DNA of 64,000 nucleotides from Corynebacterium lactis RW2-5 (lineage in GTDB: Bacteria; Actinomycetota; Actinomycetes; Mycobacteriales; Mycobacteriaceae), in assembly GCF_001274895.1 (NCBI RefSeq), contig NZ_CP006841.1, positions 1,798,001 through 1,862,000 on the forward strand, in the 5' to 3' direction. Both the position numbers and the translations under genes were made by a program. Shown here piece by piece: positions 25,641-35,945 of this stretch (positions are counted from its first letter, which is position 1; every line of letters starts with the position of its first letter). The notes under the pieces were generated by a model. The model searched no databases. It saw only the letters and a list, made by a program, of their open reading frames with translations, and was not told the origin of the DNA.

Positions 25641-27179
25641 ATGTCAGTCCCAGCTAACGGTCTCGGAAGCGCCCTGAACGACAAGATTCTGGCCGAGCAC
25701 CTGCCTGCCGTCGGCACTCGTGTTGTCATCGAGGGGGCCGAGCAGCTCCCCGCAGAGGCTGACAGTGTGCTCGTCGCGCTTATCGACGGCGAGGACGGCC
25801 TCGAGTTGGTCGCCCCCGACGCAATCGGCGGCGCTGCAGAGGAGCTCCTCGCGGCATTCGAGGCTGTGTCGGCGAGCGCTCAGCCAGAGTCGATTACCAC
25901 TGTCCCGGCCCCCGCGAGCCTCGACGTTAACGCGGTAACCGCCGTCGGCCTTGGCTCCGACAATCTCGACGCTGAGGACATTCGCCGTGCTTCCGGTGCT
26001 GCAGCTCGCAGGATGACCAAGGCAAAGGTCGTATTCAACACTCTTGGCGCCATCGATGCGGCTGCGGCGGCAGAGGGGTTCGCGATGGGCGCCTACGCCT
26101 ACGCCGGCCACAAGTCCGACGCTGTGGAGAAGGAAGAGTCCGCGCCCACCACGCAGAAGGTGGTCGTGCCTGGCGCGGGAGACGACGTCGTAAAGCGTGC
26201 TGCAGCAATTTCCGATGCCGTTGCGACCGCCCGCGACTTCGTCAACACCGCTTCGTCCCACCTCTACCCCGAAACCTTTGCAAATGCCGCGGAGGCTCTC
26301 GGCCGCGATGCCGGTCTCGAGGTCGAGGTGCTTGACGACGAGGCACTACTCGCCGAAGGATTCGGTGGACTCAACGCTGTCGGTGGTGGTTCGTCGCGCG
26401 GCCCTCGACTGGTTCGCCTGAAGTGGGCTGGCAATGGGGATTCGAAGAACACGCTGGGTTTGGTCGGTAAGGGCGTCACCTTCGATACCGGCGGAATTTC
26501 GCTGAAGCCGGGCGCCAGCATGGAGAATATGATTTCCGACATGGGCGGTGCGGCCGCGGTTATCGCGACCGTCGTCCTCGCAGCCCGACTGGGTGTTTCT
26601 ACCCCTGTGACGGCGACCGTGCCAATGGCTGAGAACATGCCGGGCGGCAAGGCATACCGCCCGGGTGATGTTATAACGCAGTACGGCGGCAAGACCATCG
26701 AGATTCTGAATACTGACGCGGAGGGTCGGTTGATTCTGGCTGACGCGCTGGTTCGCGCTAGCGAGGACAAGCCGACTCACCTTATCGATACGGCTACTCT
26801 TACCGGCGCGCAGCTCATCGCGCTGGGCGAGCGCACCCCCGGCGTTCTGGGTAGCGAGGAGTTCCGCGACCGCGTGGCTGAGCTTTCCCAGGGGGTTGGC
26901 GAAAACGGCTGGGCAATGCCGATTCCGGAGGAGCTTGCAGAAGCACTGAAGTCTCCTGTGGCAGACCTGCGCAACGTCACCAATTCCCGCTTCGGCGGCA
27001 TGAGCGTTGCCGCCGCATACCTGCGTGAGTTTGTCGGCGAGGATATCGAATGGGTACACATCGACGTTGCCGGCCCAGCTTTCAATACGACCGGGGAGTA
27101 CGGCTACACCCCGAAGCGGGGCACCGGTGTCCCGGTCCGGACCATGTTCTCCGTAATCGAGGACTTGGCAACGAATTAG
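25641..27179 (+). CDS. pepB: Leucyl aminopeptidase (M17 family)
   Basis: A 512-residue cytosolic metallo-aminopeptidase. The C-terminal catalytic domain has the metal and substrate motifs KGVTFDTGGISLKPG, ADMGG-type DMGGAAAVIAT, and the M17 signature NTDAEGRLILADAL. The N-terminal domain (residues 1-170) is divergent. The ATG at 25641 has AGGAG 11 nt upstream. It corresponds to the cg2419 position. A GC-rich hairpin without a clear U run follows (27224-27256). Confidence 0.93.
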   Translation: MSVPANGLGSALNDKILAEHLPAVGTRVVIEGAEQLPAEADSVLVALIDGEDGLELVAPDAIGGAAEELLAAFEAVSASAQPESITTVPAPASLDVNAVTAVGLGSDNLDAEDIRRASGAAARRMTKAKVVFNTLGAIDAAAAAEGFAMGAYAYAGHKSDAVEKEESAPTTQKVVVPGAGDDVVKRAAAISDAVATARDFVNTASSHLYPETFANAAEALGRDAGLEVEVLDDEALLAEGFGGLNAVGGGSSRGPRLVRLKWAGNGDSKNTLGLVGKGVTFDTGGISLKPGASMENMISDMGGAAAVIATVVLAARLGVSTPVTATVPMAENMPGGKAYRPGDVITQYGGKTIEILNTDAEGRLILADALVRASEDKPTHLIDTATLTGAQLIALGERTPGVLGSEEFRDRVAELSQGVGENGWAMPIPEELAEALKSPVADLRNVTNSRFGGMSVAAAYLREFVGEDIEWVHIDVAGPAFNTTGEYGYTPKRGTGVPVRTMFSVIEDLATN

Positions 27180-27223
27180 CCGGTCATACGGCAGTGAATT
27201 ACCCCTATGACATGGAACCCAAA

Positions 27224-27256
27224 AACGGCCACAGCCTGCGGTGGGTTGTGGCCGTA
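27224..27256 (+). terminator. Hairpin after pepB, possible weak terminator
   Basis: ACGGCCACA pairs with TGTGGCCGT across a GC-rich loop. The U run is absent, so termination would be weak or Rho-assisted; it may only mark the 3' end. Confidence 0.4.
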
Positions 27257-27338
27257 CGCAAGCTGAGAATTCAGCCTGTAAGCTGATTTGTAATAACCAT
27301 CTTTAAACGAGATTTTTACTTTCGAGGAGTGCACAAAC

Positions 27339-29363
27339 ATGGCGACCTCTATTGAGATGCCCGAACTCGGTGAATCTGTAACCGAGGGCACAATCACCAC
27401 TTGGCTGAAGAAGGTCGGCGACACCGTTGAGGTCGACGAGCCGTTGCTCGAGGTCTCCACCGACAAGGTCGACACCGAGATCCCGTCCCCGGTCGCCGGT
27501 GTTCTCACCGAGATCCTCTTCGAAGAAGATGACACCGTCGACGTAGGCGAGGTTATCGCGAAGGTTGGTGAACCGGGCGAGGCTGCGGAGTCCGGTGACG
27601 ATGCAGCTGAAGAGGAAGCACCGGCCAAGGAAGAGGCGGCTCCAGCTAAGGAGGAGCCGAAGGAAGACAAGGCCCCGAAGAAGGCCGCTTCCGGTTCCGC
27701 CACCGATGTTGAGATGCCGGAGCTTGGCGAGTCCGTCACTGAAGGCACCATTACCACCTGGCTGAAGAAGGTCGGCGACACCGTCGAGGTCGATGAACCG
27801 CTGCTCGAGGTTTCCACCGACAAAGTCGACACCGAGATTCCGTCCCCGGTCGCCGGTACCCTCCTCGAGGTTCTCTACGACGAGGACGACACCGTAGACG
27901 TTGGCGAGGTCATCGCCCGCGTAGGCGATGCTGATGCAGCACCGGCAGCCGAGGAAGATTCCGAAAAGGAAGCTGCTGAGGAGCTTGCTGAGGAAAAGGA
28001 GCCGGAAGACGCCGGCACCGAGGCTGAAAAGCCCGCAGATGAGGGCGATGACGACGCAGAGACTGGCGACGCCACCGATGTTGAGATGCCGGAGCTTGGC
28101 GAGTCCGTCACTGAAGGCACCATTACCACCTGGCTGAAGAAGGTCGGCGACACCGTCGAGGTCGACGAGCCGTTGCTCGAGGTCTCCACCGACAAAGTCG
28201 ACACCGAGATCCCGTCCCCGGTCGCCGGTACCCTCCTCGACGTTCTCTACGACGAGGACGACACCGTAGACGTTGGCGAGGTCATCGCCCGCGTGGGCAG
28301 CGGTAGCGCAAAGCCGAAGAAGAAGGCTGAGCCGAAGCCGGAGCCGAAGAAGGAAGCTCCAAAGGCCGAGGAGAAGAAGCCCGAGCCGAAGCCGGAGCCG
28401 AAGAAGGAAGCTCCAAAGGCCGAGGAGAAGTCCGCGAACGCTGACGTTCCGTACGTCACCCCACTGGTCCGCAAGCTGGCTGACAAGCACGGCGTCGACC
28501 TGACCAAGGTCGAGGGTTCTGGAATCGGCGGCCGCATCCGCAAGCAGGATGTTCTGCGCGCAGCTGAAGGTGGCCAGGAGGCTACTTCCTCCGCCGCAGG
28601 CTCCAACTGGTCGACCAAGGGTGTTCGCCCAGAGCTGGCTGAGCTCCGTGGCACCACTCAGCGGGTCAACCGCATCCGTGAGATCACCGCTTCGAAGACT
28701 CTGGAGTCCCTGCAGACCTCCGCTCAGCTCACCCAGGTCCACGAGGCCGACATGACCGAGGTCTGGGAGCTGCGCGCAGCTAAGAAGGAGGAGTTCCAGT
28801 CTAAGCACGGTGTGAAGCTCACCTTCCTGCCGTTCTTCGCTAAGGCAATTGTTGAGGCCCTGGTCAATCACCCGAACGTCAACGCTTCCTGGAACGACAA
28901 GACCAAGGAAATCACCTACCACGACAAGGTGAACTTGGGCATCGCCGTTGACACCGAGCGTGGCTTGCTCTCCCCGGTTATCCATAACGCTCAGGACATG
29001 TCCCTGCCGGAACTCGCCGCCGCGATTGTCGATATTGCCGACCGCGCACGCAACAACAAGCTCAAGCCGCAGGATCTGACCGGTGGTACCTTCACCATCA
29101 CCAATATTGGCTCGGAGGGTGCGCTGAGCGATACCCCGATTCTGGTTCCGCCGCAGGCGGCCATGGTGGGCACCGGCGCTATTAAGAAGCGCCCGGTTGT
29201 CGTCACTGAAAATGGCGGGGACGCGATCGGTATCCGCGCAATGGTTTACCTGCCCATCACCTACGATCACCGCCTGGTCGATGGCGCAGACGCTGGTCGA
29301 TTCATGACAACCGTCGTGGATCGTCTTCAGGTTGCTGATTTCGAGTCCGATCTGCAGCTGTAG
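27339..29363 (+). CDS. aceF (sucB): Dihydrolipoamide acyltransferase E2 with three lipoyl domains
   Basis: 674 residues. Three lipoyl domains (about 1-78, 121-197 and 245-321) each carry the lipoylated lysine in [13 protein letters not shown] (Lys43 in the first). They are joined by Ala/Pro/Glu/Lys linkers, followed by a peripheral-subunit-binding domain ([16 protein letters not shown], about 370-405) and a catalytic core ending in [15 protein letters not shown], with the HxxxDG catalytic motif. The homologue in C. glutamicum (cg2421, formerly sucB) is the E2 of pyruvate dehydrogenase in a mixed PDH-ODH complex. It sits upstream of lipB-lipA, which supply its cofactor. Confidence 0.95.
   Translation: MATSIEMPELGESVTEGTITTWLKKVGDTVEVDEPLLEVSTDKVDTEIPSPVAGVLTEILFEEDDTVDVGEVIAKVGEPGEAAESGDDAAEEEAPAKEEAAPAKEEPKEDKAPKKAASGSATDVEMPELGESVTEGTITTWLKKVGDTVEVDEPLLEVSTDKVDTEIPSPVAGTLLEVLYDEDDTVDVGEVIARVGDADAAPAAEEDSEKEAAEELAEEKEPEDAGTEAEKPADEGDDDAETGDATDVEMPELGESVTEGTITTWLKKVGDTVEVDEPLLEVSTDKVDTEIPSPVAGTLLDVLYDEDDTVDVGEVIARVGSGSAKPKKKAEPKPEPKKEAPKAEEKKPEPKPEPKKEAPKAEEKSANADVPYVTPLVRKLADKHGVDLTKVEGSGIGGRIRKQDVLRAAEGGQEATSSAAGSNWSTKGVRPELAELRGTTQRVNRIREITASKTLESLQTSAQLTQVHEADMTEVWELRAAKKEEFQSKHGVKLTFLPFFAKAIVEALVNHPNVNASWNDKTKEITYHDKVNLGIAVDTERGLLSPVIHNAQDMSLPELAAAIVDIADRARNNKLKPQDLTGGTFTITNIGSEGALSDTPILVPPQAAMVGTGAIKKRPVVVTENGGDAIGIRAMVYLPITYDHRLVDGADAGRFMTTVVDRLQVADFESDLQL
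27699..27925 (+). repeat. Direct repeat encoding lipoyl domain 2
   Basis: About 227 bp nearly identical at DNA level to 28071-28297 (offset 372 bp). The two encode lipoyl domains 2 and 3. Domain 1 is more diverged. Confidence 0.85.
28071..28297 (+). repeat. Direct repeat encoding lipoyl domain 3
   Basis: Second copy of the near-identical lipoyl-domain DNA. It is a likely site of recombination that could change the domain number from three to two. Confidence 0.85.
28329..28430 (+). repeat. 48-bp linker duplication in aceF
   Basis: A 48-bp unit encoding [16 protein letters not shown] occurs at 28329-28376 and 28383-28430, separated by 6 bp. It forms the flexible linker after lipoyl domain 3. 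Confidence 0.9.
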
Positions 29364-29427
29364 GGCATCAGCTGGGTGCTGTTAGACGGCACCAGACACC
29401 AGAAACGGGCGCCTGCCGCATAGGCTC

Positions 29428-29475
29428 AACCGCCCCGGGGTGGCATCTCATGAGATGCCACCCCGGGGCGGTTTT
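29428..29475 (+). terminator. Terminator after aceF: 46-bp perfect palindrome
   Basis: AACCGCCCCGGGG (from 29428) continues as a perfect 23-bp arm, centred between 29450 and 29451, followed by TTTT. It is one of the longest perfect stems in the window. Confidence 0.92.
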
Positions 29476-29648
29476 CGCATTTGGCACTAAAACTTTCCAA
29501 ATTCAACTAAATAAGTTAATCATTCGTTAACCTTGCGGCCACCTACTTAAGACCTTGCTGTTACCAACCTAAGAAAGCATTGTTACAACGAGCACTCTTC
29601 GGGTGTTTTTCATTTTTGCTTCCAGTATTTTGAACAGAAAGGCTGAGC

Positions 29649-31274
29649 ATGTCCTCGGCTCCAGCGGGCACCACAAAAGCCACAGGTGCAGGCGATGCGA
29701 ACCAGACTCGTGGCCAAGACAAGTGGTGGCACCTTTTCTTCGGCGGCCTACTCGCCATTAATCTTCTTCTCTTCGTTTTCTGGGCTTACGACTTCGTAGG
29801 CCCAGCAGCGAACACGACGATTCTGATTATTACAATCCTCTTCGCCGTGTTCATGGCCTTCAATATCGGCGGCAACGACGTCGCCAACTCTTTCGGCACG
29901 TCAGTCGGCGCCGGCACCCTGAGCATGAAGCAGGCCCTCGTAGTGGCCGCAGTGTTCGAGGTCTCTGGTGCAGTCCTCGCTGGCGGCGAGGTCACGGACA
30001 CCGTCCGTTCGGGCATCGTCGACATCAGCGCAATTAGTGGGCTCAACCCACTGGAGTTTGCATTCATCATGATGGCGGCGCTTTTGGGCGCAGCCGTCTG
30101 GCTTCTTCTGGCGACCCGCATGGGCTGGCCTGTCTCCACGACGCACTCGATTGTCGGCGGTATCGTCGGCGCTGCTCTGACTGTCGGCTTCGTCACCGGC
30201 AAGGGCGGCTGGAGCATGGTGCAGTGGGGTCAGATTGGACAGATTGCAATCTCCTGGGTCCTCTCCCCTGTTCTGGGCGGCATCGCAGCCTTCTTCCTCT
30301 TCGGCGGAATCAAGAAGTCCATTCTCGTTTACAACGAAAATGCGGATCGCAAGCTGCAGGAGATCAAGCTGCAGAAGCACGAGCTCAAGGAAGCACACAA
30401 GGCCAGCTTCGAAGAGATGTCGGAGCACGACCAGATCGCTTACACCAATGCAATGCTGCGCGACGCAACGCTCATGCGCGAGGATGACTGGACTCCGGAT
30501 GACCTGGAGTCCGAGTACTTCCGCAAGCTAGTTTCCATCGAGTCCAAGGCTGACGACGTCAACGCTCACCGCGCTCTCGAGACCTGGGTGCCAGGCCTTG
30601 CTGCCCTCGGCTCGATTGTCATTTCCGCGATGATGCTATTCAAGGGCCTGAAGAACCTCGATTTGGGTCTATCCAGCCTTGCCAACTACATGATTATGGG
30701 CATGGTCGCGACGGTAGTCTGGCTCGCGGTCTACATCTTCGCACGTACCTTGAAGCGCCACGAACTCGACCGTTCTACCTTCCTGCTGTTTAGCTGGATG
30801 CAGGTCTTCACCGCTGCGGCATTTGCCTTCTCGCACGGCTCGAACGATATCGCCAACGCGCTCGGCCCATTCGTCGCAATTTTGGATGTCCTCCGCACTA
30901 ATGAGATCGCGTCTGAGTCCGCGGTCCCAATCGCGGTCATGATCACCATGGGCGTCGCCCTGGTTGCAGGCCTGTGGTTCATCGGCCGCTTCGTGATTAA
31001 GACCGTCGGCTCTGGACTGACCGAGATTCACCCGGCTTCCGGATTCTCCGCCGAGCTCTCCGCCGCCGCCGTGGTTATGGCTGCGTCGCTGCTGGGCCTG
31101 CCAGTCTCCTCCACGCACATCCTGATTGGTGCCGTGCTCGGCGTCGGCATTGTCAACCGCGCCGCTAACTGGAACCTGATGAAGCCAATCGGCATGGCCT
31201 GGGTCATCACCCTTCCGGCCGCCGCTGGCATCGCCGCTGTCACAGTCGCAGTCCTGCGTGCGATTTTCGGCTAG
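29649..31274 (+). CDS. PiT-family inorganic phosphate transporter
   Basis: A 541-residue membrane protein with about ten helices in two inverted repeats. Each repeat carries the PiT signature: [19 protein letters not shown] near residue 77 and [15 protein letters not shown] near 397. They are separated by a large charged cytoplasmic loop (residues about 225-310). It couples phosphate uptake to H+ or Na+. The ATG at 29649 is preceded by AGAAAGG. The upstream 140 bp are AT-rich, with a GTTAA-N7-TTAAC inverted repeat near 29515. It is flanked by strong terminators, so it is monocistronic. Confidence 0.92.
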   Translation: MSSAPAGTTKATGAGDANQTRGQDKWWHLFFGGLLAINLLLFVFWAYDFVGPAANTTILIITILFAVFMAFNIGGNDVANSFGTSVGAGTLSMKQALVVAAVFEVSGAVLAGGEVTDTVRSGIVDISAISGLNPLEFAFIMMAALLGAAVWLLLATRMGWPVSTTHSIVGGIVGAALTVGFVTGKGGWSMVQWGQIGQIAISWVLSPVLGGIAAFFLFGGIKKSILVYNENADRKLQEIKLQKHELKEAHKASFEEMSEHDQIAYTNAMLRDATLMREDDWTPDDLESEYFRKLVSIESKADDVNAHRALETWVPGLAALGSIVISAMMLFKGLKNLDLGLSSLANYMIMGMVATVVWLAVYIFARTLKRHELDRSTFLLFSWMQVFTAAAFAFSHGSNDIANALGPFVAILDVLRTNEIASESAVPIAVMITMGVALVAGLWFIGRFVIKTVGSGLTEIHPASGFSAELSAAAVVMAASLLGLPVSSTHILIGAVLGVGIVNRAANWNLMKPIGMAWVITLPAAAGIAAVTVAVLRAIFG

Positions 31275-31302
31275 AACCCGCTTTCGCCCGCTTTACGACG
31301 AC

Positions 31303-31348
31303 CACGCCCCCGCGTTTTCCTCCTACTGGAGGGCGCCCCGGGGGCGTT
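31303..31348 (+). terminator. Terminator after the phosphate transporter
   Basis: ACGCCCCCG (31303-31311) pairs with CGGGGGCGT (31338-31346), enclosing a CTCC-TACT-GGAG hairpin, followed by TTT. Confidence 0.88.
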
Positions 31349-31443
31349 TTGCTATTTACCGGGATGGCCCCGCCTGCCAAGCTGACGTCACCCGGACCTG
31401 AATCAACCTCGAATCCGGGATGCAGCGTATCCTGTAAACCACC

Positions 31444-32319
31444 ATGACTGCTCCACGTAAACCTTTTACTCGCGCGGACCAATCGATTCGGGTATCGGGC
31501 GGCGATATTGAACTTCGTCATCTCGGACTGGTCGACTATGAGGAGACCTGGCACCTGCAGGCAGACCTCGCCGCGCGCCGCGCTAAGGATGAGATTCCAG
31601 ATCAGATTCTTGTTCTCGAGCATCCGAGCCTCTATACGGCGGGAAAGCGCACACAGCCTGAGGATCGGCCGACAAATGGTCTTCCAGTTGTCGATGTGGA
31701 CCGCGGCGGCCGCATCACCTGGCACGGCCCCGGCCAGCTGGTTATGTACCCAATCATCAAGCTCGCCGAGCCCGTAGATGTCGTCGACTATGTGCGCCGC
31801 CTCGAGGAGGCGCTGATTCAGACCGTTCGCCGCACCGGGATTGCCAATGCCGGCCGCATCGATGGCCGGTCCGGGGTGTGGGTTCCGGCGTCGGCAGGCA
31901 GGGACGATCGCAAGATTGCGGCGCTCGGCATTAGGGTGACCCACGGGGTGACCATGCATGGCCTCAGCCTGAACTGCGATAACACCATGGAGTTCTATAA
32001 CTACATCGTCCCATGTGGAATCGCGGATGCGGGAGTGACCACGCTCTCCGCGGAGTTAGGACGTGACATTCCGGTCGCTGATATGGTCGAGCCGCTGCTG
32101 GGCGACCTCCGAGATGCGCTTGAGGGACGCCTCACGGTCGCGGATCATTCCTTTGGCTCCGCACCGGACCCCACAAAAGGATTGCGCAGGCACACGGGTT
32201 CCAGCGGCGCCGATAAGGGCGTCGGAAGGCGTGCCGAACAGGACCAAGCCGGGCACGCGAGCGGTGTGAGACACGATGCCGCCACAGGAATTTTCGAGTA
32301 CTCATCAACAAAGAAGTAG
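31444..32319 (+). CDS. lipB: Octanoyl-ACP:protein octanoyltransferase
   Basis: A 291-residue cytosolic transferase that moves octanoate from ACP onto lipoyl-domain lysines. Motifs are [33 protein letters not shown] (substrate cleft), the catalytic lysine in RKIAALGIR and the catalytic cysteine in [14 protein letters not shown]. The last about 50 residues, after [12 protein letters not shown], are a species-specific polar tail. lipA begins 10 bp after the stop, so the two form an operon. Its target AceF is encoded 2 kb upstream. Confidence 0.95.
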   Translation: MTAPRKPFTRADQSIRVSGGDIELRHLGLVDYEETWHLQADLAARRAKDEIPDQILVLEHPSLYTAGKRTQPEDRPTNGLPVVDVDRGGRITWHGPGQLVMYPIIKLAEPVDVVDYVRRLEEALIQTVRRTGIANAGRIDGRSGVWVPASAGRDDRKIAALGIRVTHGVTMHGLSLNCDNTMEFYNYIVPCGIADAGVTTLSAELGRDIPVADMVEPLLGDLRDALEGRLTVADHSFGSAPDPTKGLRRHTGSSGADKGVGRRAEQDQAGHASGVRHDAATGIFEYSSTKK

Positions 32320-32329
32320 GGTTAGACAC

Positions 32330-33382
32330 GTGACTGTTACACCAGAAGGACGCAAGCTGCTTCGGGTCGAGGCTCGAAATGCGCAAACCCCCATTGAGCA
32401 CAAGCCACGGTGGATTCGTAACCAGGTCCGCCCGGGCCCCAGCTATAAGGACATGAAGAACCGCGTCTCCGGCGCCTCTTTGCACACCGTCTGCCAGGAG
32501 GCCGGCTGCCCAAATATTCATGAGTGCTGGGAGGACCGCGAAGCAACCTTCCTGATCGGCGGCGACAAGTGCACGCGCCGCTGTGACTTCTGCCAGATTA
32601 CGTCGTCTAAGCCGGATGCCCTGGACAAGGACGAGCCGCGCCGAGTGGCGGAGTCGGTGCGCGAGATGGGCCTGCGCTACGCCACCATTACCGGCGTCGC
32701 GCGCGACGATCTGCCCGACGGCGCGTCCTGGCTATACGCCGAGACTTGCCGCCAGATTCACGAGTTAAACCCGAACACCGGCGTCGAGCTTTTGGTGGAC
32801 GATTTTCGCGGCGACGAGGCCGCGGCCAAGCAGGTTTTTGACGCCAAGCCGGAGGTCTTCGCGCACAACCTCGAGACGGTGCCACGCATTTTCAAACGCA
32901 TCCGCCCGGCGTTCCGCTACGAGCGCTCACTCGAGCTAATCACCCGCGCACGCGAGGCCGGTATGGTGACGAAGTCGAACCTGATCCTCGGCATGGGCGA
33001 GACCTATGACGAGATCATCTCCGCGATGGAGGATCTCCACGGCGCCGGCTGCGACATCATCACCGTGACGCAGTACCTGCGCCCCACTCCGATGCACCAC
33101 CCGATCGACCGCTGGGTCAAGCCGGAGGAGTTTGTCGCACTGTCTAAGGCCGCCGAGGAAATGGGCTTCGCCGGCGTGATGGCGGGCCCGCTGGTGCGCT
33201 CTTCGTACCGCGCGGGCCGCCTCTACGCCCGCGCACTCGCCCACCGTGGCGAGGAGCTGCCGGCCCACCTGTCCGAGCTTGCCGACGAGGGCGGCGCCGA
33301 CTCCCGCGCGATGCAGGAGGCTTCTACGCTGCTTGATCGCTACGGCGCCTCGGAGGACACCCCGGTGACCTCGGCGCGCTAA
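32330..33382 (+). CDS. lipA: Lipoyl synthase (radical SAM)
   Basis: 350 residues from GTG 32330. The frame is open upstream into lipB, but the GTG gives the normal N-terminus ([19 protein letters not shown]) with AAGAAGTAGGG before it. The auxiliary 4Fe-4S cluster cysteines are in [12 protein letters not shown] and the radical-SAM cluster cysteines in CTRRCDFC; the conserved RSSYRAG motif is present ([11 protein letters not shown]). It inserts two sulfurs into the octanoyl chain made by LipB. Confidence 0.96.
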   Translation: MTVTPEGRKLLRVEARNAQTPIEHKPRWIRNQVRPGPSYKDMKNRVSGASLHTVCQEAGCPNIHECWEDREATFLIGGDKCTRRCDFCQITSSKPDALDKDEPRRVAESVREMGLRYATITGVARDDLPDGASWLYAETCRQIHELNPNTGVELLVDDFRGDEAAAKQVFDAKPEVFAHNLETVPRIFKRIRPAFRYERSLELITRAREAGMVTKSNLILGMGETYDEIISAMEDLHGAGCDIITVTQYLRPTPMHHPIDRWVKPEEFVALSKAAEEMGFAGVMAGPLVRSSYRAGRLYARALAHRGEELPAHLSELADEGGADSRAMQEASTLLDRYGASEDTPVTSAR

Positions 33383-33455
33383 TAGCGGGAAAGTTCCTTT
33401 CACTTATTCTGTCGGCATTGCCGGGGTTAATTGCCTAATTGCCTCGGCAATGTCC

Positions 33456-33461
33456 TAAAGT
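33456..33461 (+). promoter_or_regulatory. -10 element for a probable leaderless DUF4191 mRNA
   Basis: TAAAGT lies 8 bp before the ATG at 33470. A TTGCCT at 33431-33436 is 19 bp upstream as a possible -35. No Shine-Dalgarno is present. Confidence 0.5.
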
Positions 33462-33469
33462 TGGTGACT

Positions 33470-34252
33470 ATGGCGACCAACCCTGATCCGAAAGAAGTGA
33501 AGAAGGCGCAGCGCGCGGCAAAGCGCGCCCAGCGCAAGCAGACCCGCGGCCAGATGTGGCAGGCCTTTAAGCTTCAAAAATCCCGCGATAGCAAGCTTGT
33601 CCCGTACATGGCTCTGGGCTTTTTTGCCCCCATCGTGCTGCTGCTGATTATCGGCCTTGTCATTGGTGGCGCCTGGGCGTGGGTCCTGCCAATCATCGGT
33701 ATCTCCCTCGGCATCATGGCGGCGATGTACATCTTCACCAAGCGCCTTGAAGCCTCCTTCTACTCGGAGGCCGAGGGGCAGGCCGGCGCGGCTGCTTGGG
33801 CTCTCGACAATATGCGCAGCGGTGTCGGCATGGTCTGGCACGTTAAGACTGGCGCACAGGCTAACCAGCACATGGATGCCGTGCACCGCGTCGTTGGCAA
33901 CCCGGGCATCGTCCTGGTCGGCGAGGGCGATCAGCACCGAGTTCGCCAGTTGATCGGTCGCGAGAAGAAGGCCCTGTCCCGCATCGCGGGAGATACCCCG
34001 ATTTACGACATGATCGCAGGCAGCGGCGAGGGCGAGGTTGCTGTCAAGAGCCTGCAGCGAGAGCTGATGCGCCTGCCGCGCAACCTGAACAAGGACCAGG
34101 CGAACGCTCTGAACGAGCGCCTGCAGTCGATGGATCGCATCCGCGATGCGCGCGCAAATATGCCGAAGGGACCGCTGCCGAAGGGCGCGAACGCCCAGGC
34201 TGGCATGAATCGTCGCGCTCGTCGGGCGGCCAACCGCAACAAGAATCACTAG
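33470..34252 (+). CDS. DUF4191 family membrane protein
   Basis: 260 residues from ATG 33470 (MATNPDPKEVKKAQRAAKRA); the upstream in-frame GTG-type starts are less likely. A basic N-terminus is followed by two transmembrane helices (about residues 43-65 and 67-88), a soluble domain containing PGIVLVGEGDQHRVRQLIGREKKALSR and a basic, low-complexity tail ending in RRARRAANRNKNH. It is the actinobacterial DUF4191 family, always next to lipA (Rv2219/cg2424 position). Function unknown. Confidence 0.88.
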   Translation: MATNPDPKEVKKAQRAAKRAQRKQTRGQMWQAFKLQKSRDSKLVPYMALGFFAPIVLLLIIGLVIGGAWAWVLPIIGISLGIMAAMYIFTKRLEASFYSEAEGQAGAAAWALDNMRSGVGMVWHVKTGAQANQHMDAVHRVVGNPGIVLVGEGDQHRVRQLIGREKKALSRIAGDTPIYDMIAGSGEGEVAVKSLQRELMRLPRNLNKDQANALNERLQSMDRIRDARANMPKGPLPKGANAQAGMNRRARRAANRNKNH

Positions 34253-34305
34253 CTAAACCCCATCTAAGTGGGCGCTTAATGAAGAATTGATTCAGTTGTG
34301 CCACG

Positions 34306-35934
34306 ATGGAGGTCGTGGCAATACTGGCTGAAAATGAATTATTAGCGCTTCTGGTCATCATGTGTCTTGGCCTGGCCATCGGTCAGGTCAAGATTTTTGG
34401 CTTTAAGCTGGGCGTCGCAGCGGTGCTGTTCGTCGGCCTCGGGCTGGCGACAGTGGAGCCCAATATTCAGATTCCACCGCTAATTTACATCGTGGGTCTG
34501 GCCCTGTTCGTCTATACGATTGGACTTGAGGCCGGCCCAGAATTTTTTTCCTCCCTTAAATCCCGTGGGATTAAACACAACCTCTTCGGCATCGCTGTTC
34601 TGGTTGTCTTAACGGTCGAGGCCTTTCTCCTGGTCCGGTTCCTCCCCATCGACGGCGTTGAGGGTTCGGGCGCATTCACCGGTGCTTTGACCAACACCCC
34701 CGCAATGGCGGCAATCGTCGACGCGCTGCCGAGCCTTATTAAGGACGGCGAGCAGCTCGCATCGGTGAAGGACCTTCCCGTTATCGGCTACTCGCTGGCC
34801 TACCCCATTGGCGTGCTGGGAGTCATCGCCTCGATTGGCATCATGGCGAAGGTGTTCCGCGTCAATCACCAGCAGGAAGCAATCGATGCTGGCGTTGCAG
34901 CTCTGCCGCTGCACACCCGCGACATCAGGGTCACGAACCCCGAACTGCCCACCGCGACCGAGATCCCTTCCGCGTTCGGCTTGGACATCATCATCTCCCG
35001 CATCGAGTACAAGGGAAACCTGTACATCCCCTCGCCGGGTGACTCCGTATCTGTGGGCGATGTCGTATCCGTCGTCGGCACGGAGGAGGAAATTGCGCAG
35101 GCCGCGGAAAAGCTAGGCGAGCTCTTGCCAGGCGATCCGACCCATGATGGCCGACTCGAGTTCCGCCGCATCTTCGTCTCTGCATCCGACGTTTGCGGTG
35201 TTCCGCTATCAACGCTGCATACTCGCATGGGCGGCATGCTCATTACTCGCATCCGCCGCGGAGACCTCGATATGGTCGCCGAGCCAGATATGAGGCTGGA
35301 GCTGGGCGACCGCGTTCGCGTCGTCGCAAAGCCAGAGAAGATTGGCGAGGCTACGAAGTTCTTCGGAGACTCCTACAAGAAGCTTTCCGACGTGAACTTG
35401 CTCCCCCTCATCCTCGGCTTGACTCTCGGCGTTCTCGTCGGCCTGGTGAAGATTCCTCTTCCCGGCGGCAGCTCCTTGTCTCTGGGCTCCGCGGGTGGTC
35501 CGCTCGTCGTAGCCTTGATCCTCGGCGCCCTGGGCCGCACCGGCCCTCTCGTGTGGCCAATCCCCTACTCCGCAAACTTGGCGTTCCGAACTGTCGGCCT
35601 TGCGCTGTTCCTCGCAGGCATCGGCACGACTGCCGGCAAGGGCTTCCAGGCGGCACTGTCCGACCCCGCATCACTGACGGTGCTCGGCATCGCAGCAGTG
35701 ATTGCATTCAGCTCCTCGCTGCTGACTCTGATCGTCGGACACAAGATGCTAAAGATTCCGTTCGGCCAGACTGCGGGCATTCTCGCCGGGTTGCAGACGC
35801 ACCCCGCGGTCCTGTCCTATGTCAATGACCAAGCTAAAAACGAGCTCCCCGCCATGGGCTACACCACCGTGTATCCGATGGCGATGATCATGAAGATCAT
35901 CCTGGCGCAGGTGCTCGTTGTGCTAGTCGTCTAA
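34306..35934 (+). CDS. sucE: Aspartate-alanine exchanger family transporter, probable succinate exporter
   Basis: A 542-residue membrane protein of the AspT/YidE family. Two hydrophobic halves (about residues 5-195 and 365-540) flank two TrkA-C (RCK_C) domains (about 210-285 and 290-365). The repeated motif TGALTNTPAMAAI and its counterpart AGILAGLQTHPAVLSY mark the two AspT duplication domains. In C. glutamicum the gene at this position (cg2425/NCgl2130) is the succinate exporter SucE, so the substrate is inferred from synteny. It converges with the RDD gene, 11 bp between stops. Confidence 0.88.
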   Translation: MEVVAILAENELLALLVIMCLGLAIGQVKIFGFKLGVAAVLFVGLGLATVEPNIQIPPLIYIVGLALFVYTIGLEAGPEFFSSLKSRGIKHNLFGIAVLVVLTVEAFLLVRFLPIDGVEGSGAFTGALTNTPAMAAIVDALPSLIKDGEQLASVKDLPVIGYSLAYPIGVLGVIASIGIMAKVFRVNHQQEAIDAGVAALPLHTRDIRVTNPELPTATEIPSAFGLDIIISRIEYKGNLYIPSPGDSVSVGDVVSVVGTEEEIAQAAEKLGELLPGDPTHDGRLEFRRIFVSASDVCGVPLSTLHTRMGGMLITRIRRGDLDMVAEPDMRLELGDRVRVVAKPEKIGEATKFFGDSYKKLSDVNLLPLILGLTLGVLVGLVKIPLPGGSSLSLGSAGGPLVVALILGALGRTGPLVWPIPYSANLAFRTVGLALFLAGIGTTAGKGFQAALSDPASLTVLGIAAVIAFSSSLLTLIVGHKMLKIPFGQTAGILAGLQTHPAVLSYVNDQAKNELPAMGYTTVYPMAMIMKIILAQVLVVLVV

Positions 35935-35945
35935 CCCGATTTGAT

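Noticed and set aside
27303..29270. 655-codon open frame antisense to aceF
   Set aside because: It mirrors the repeated lipoyl-domain DNA; high-GC codon bias opens the opposite frame. No homology, start context or domain.
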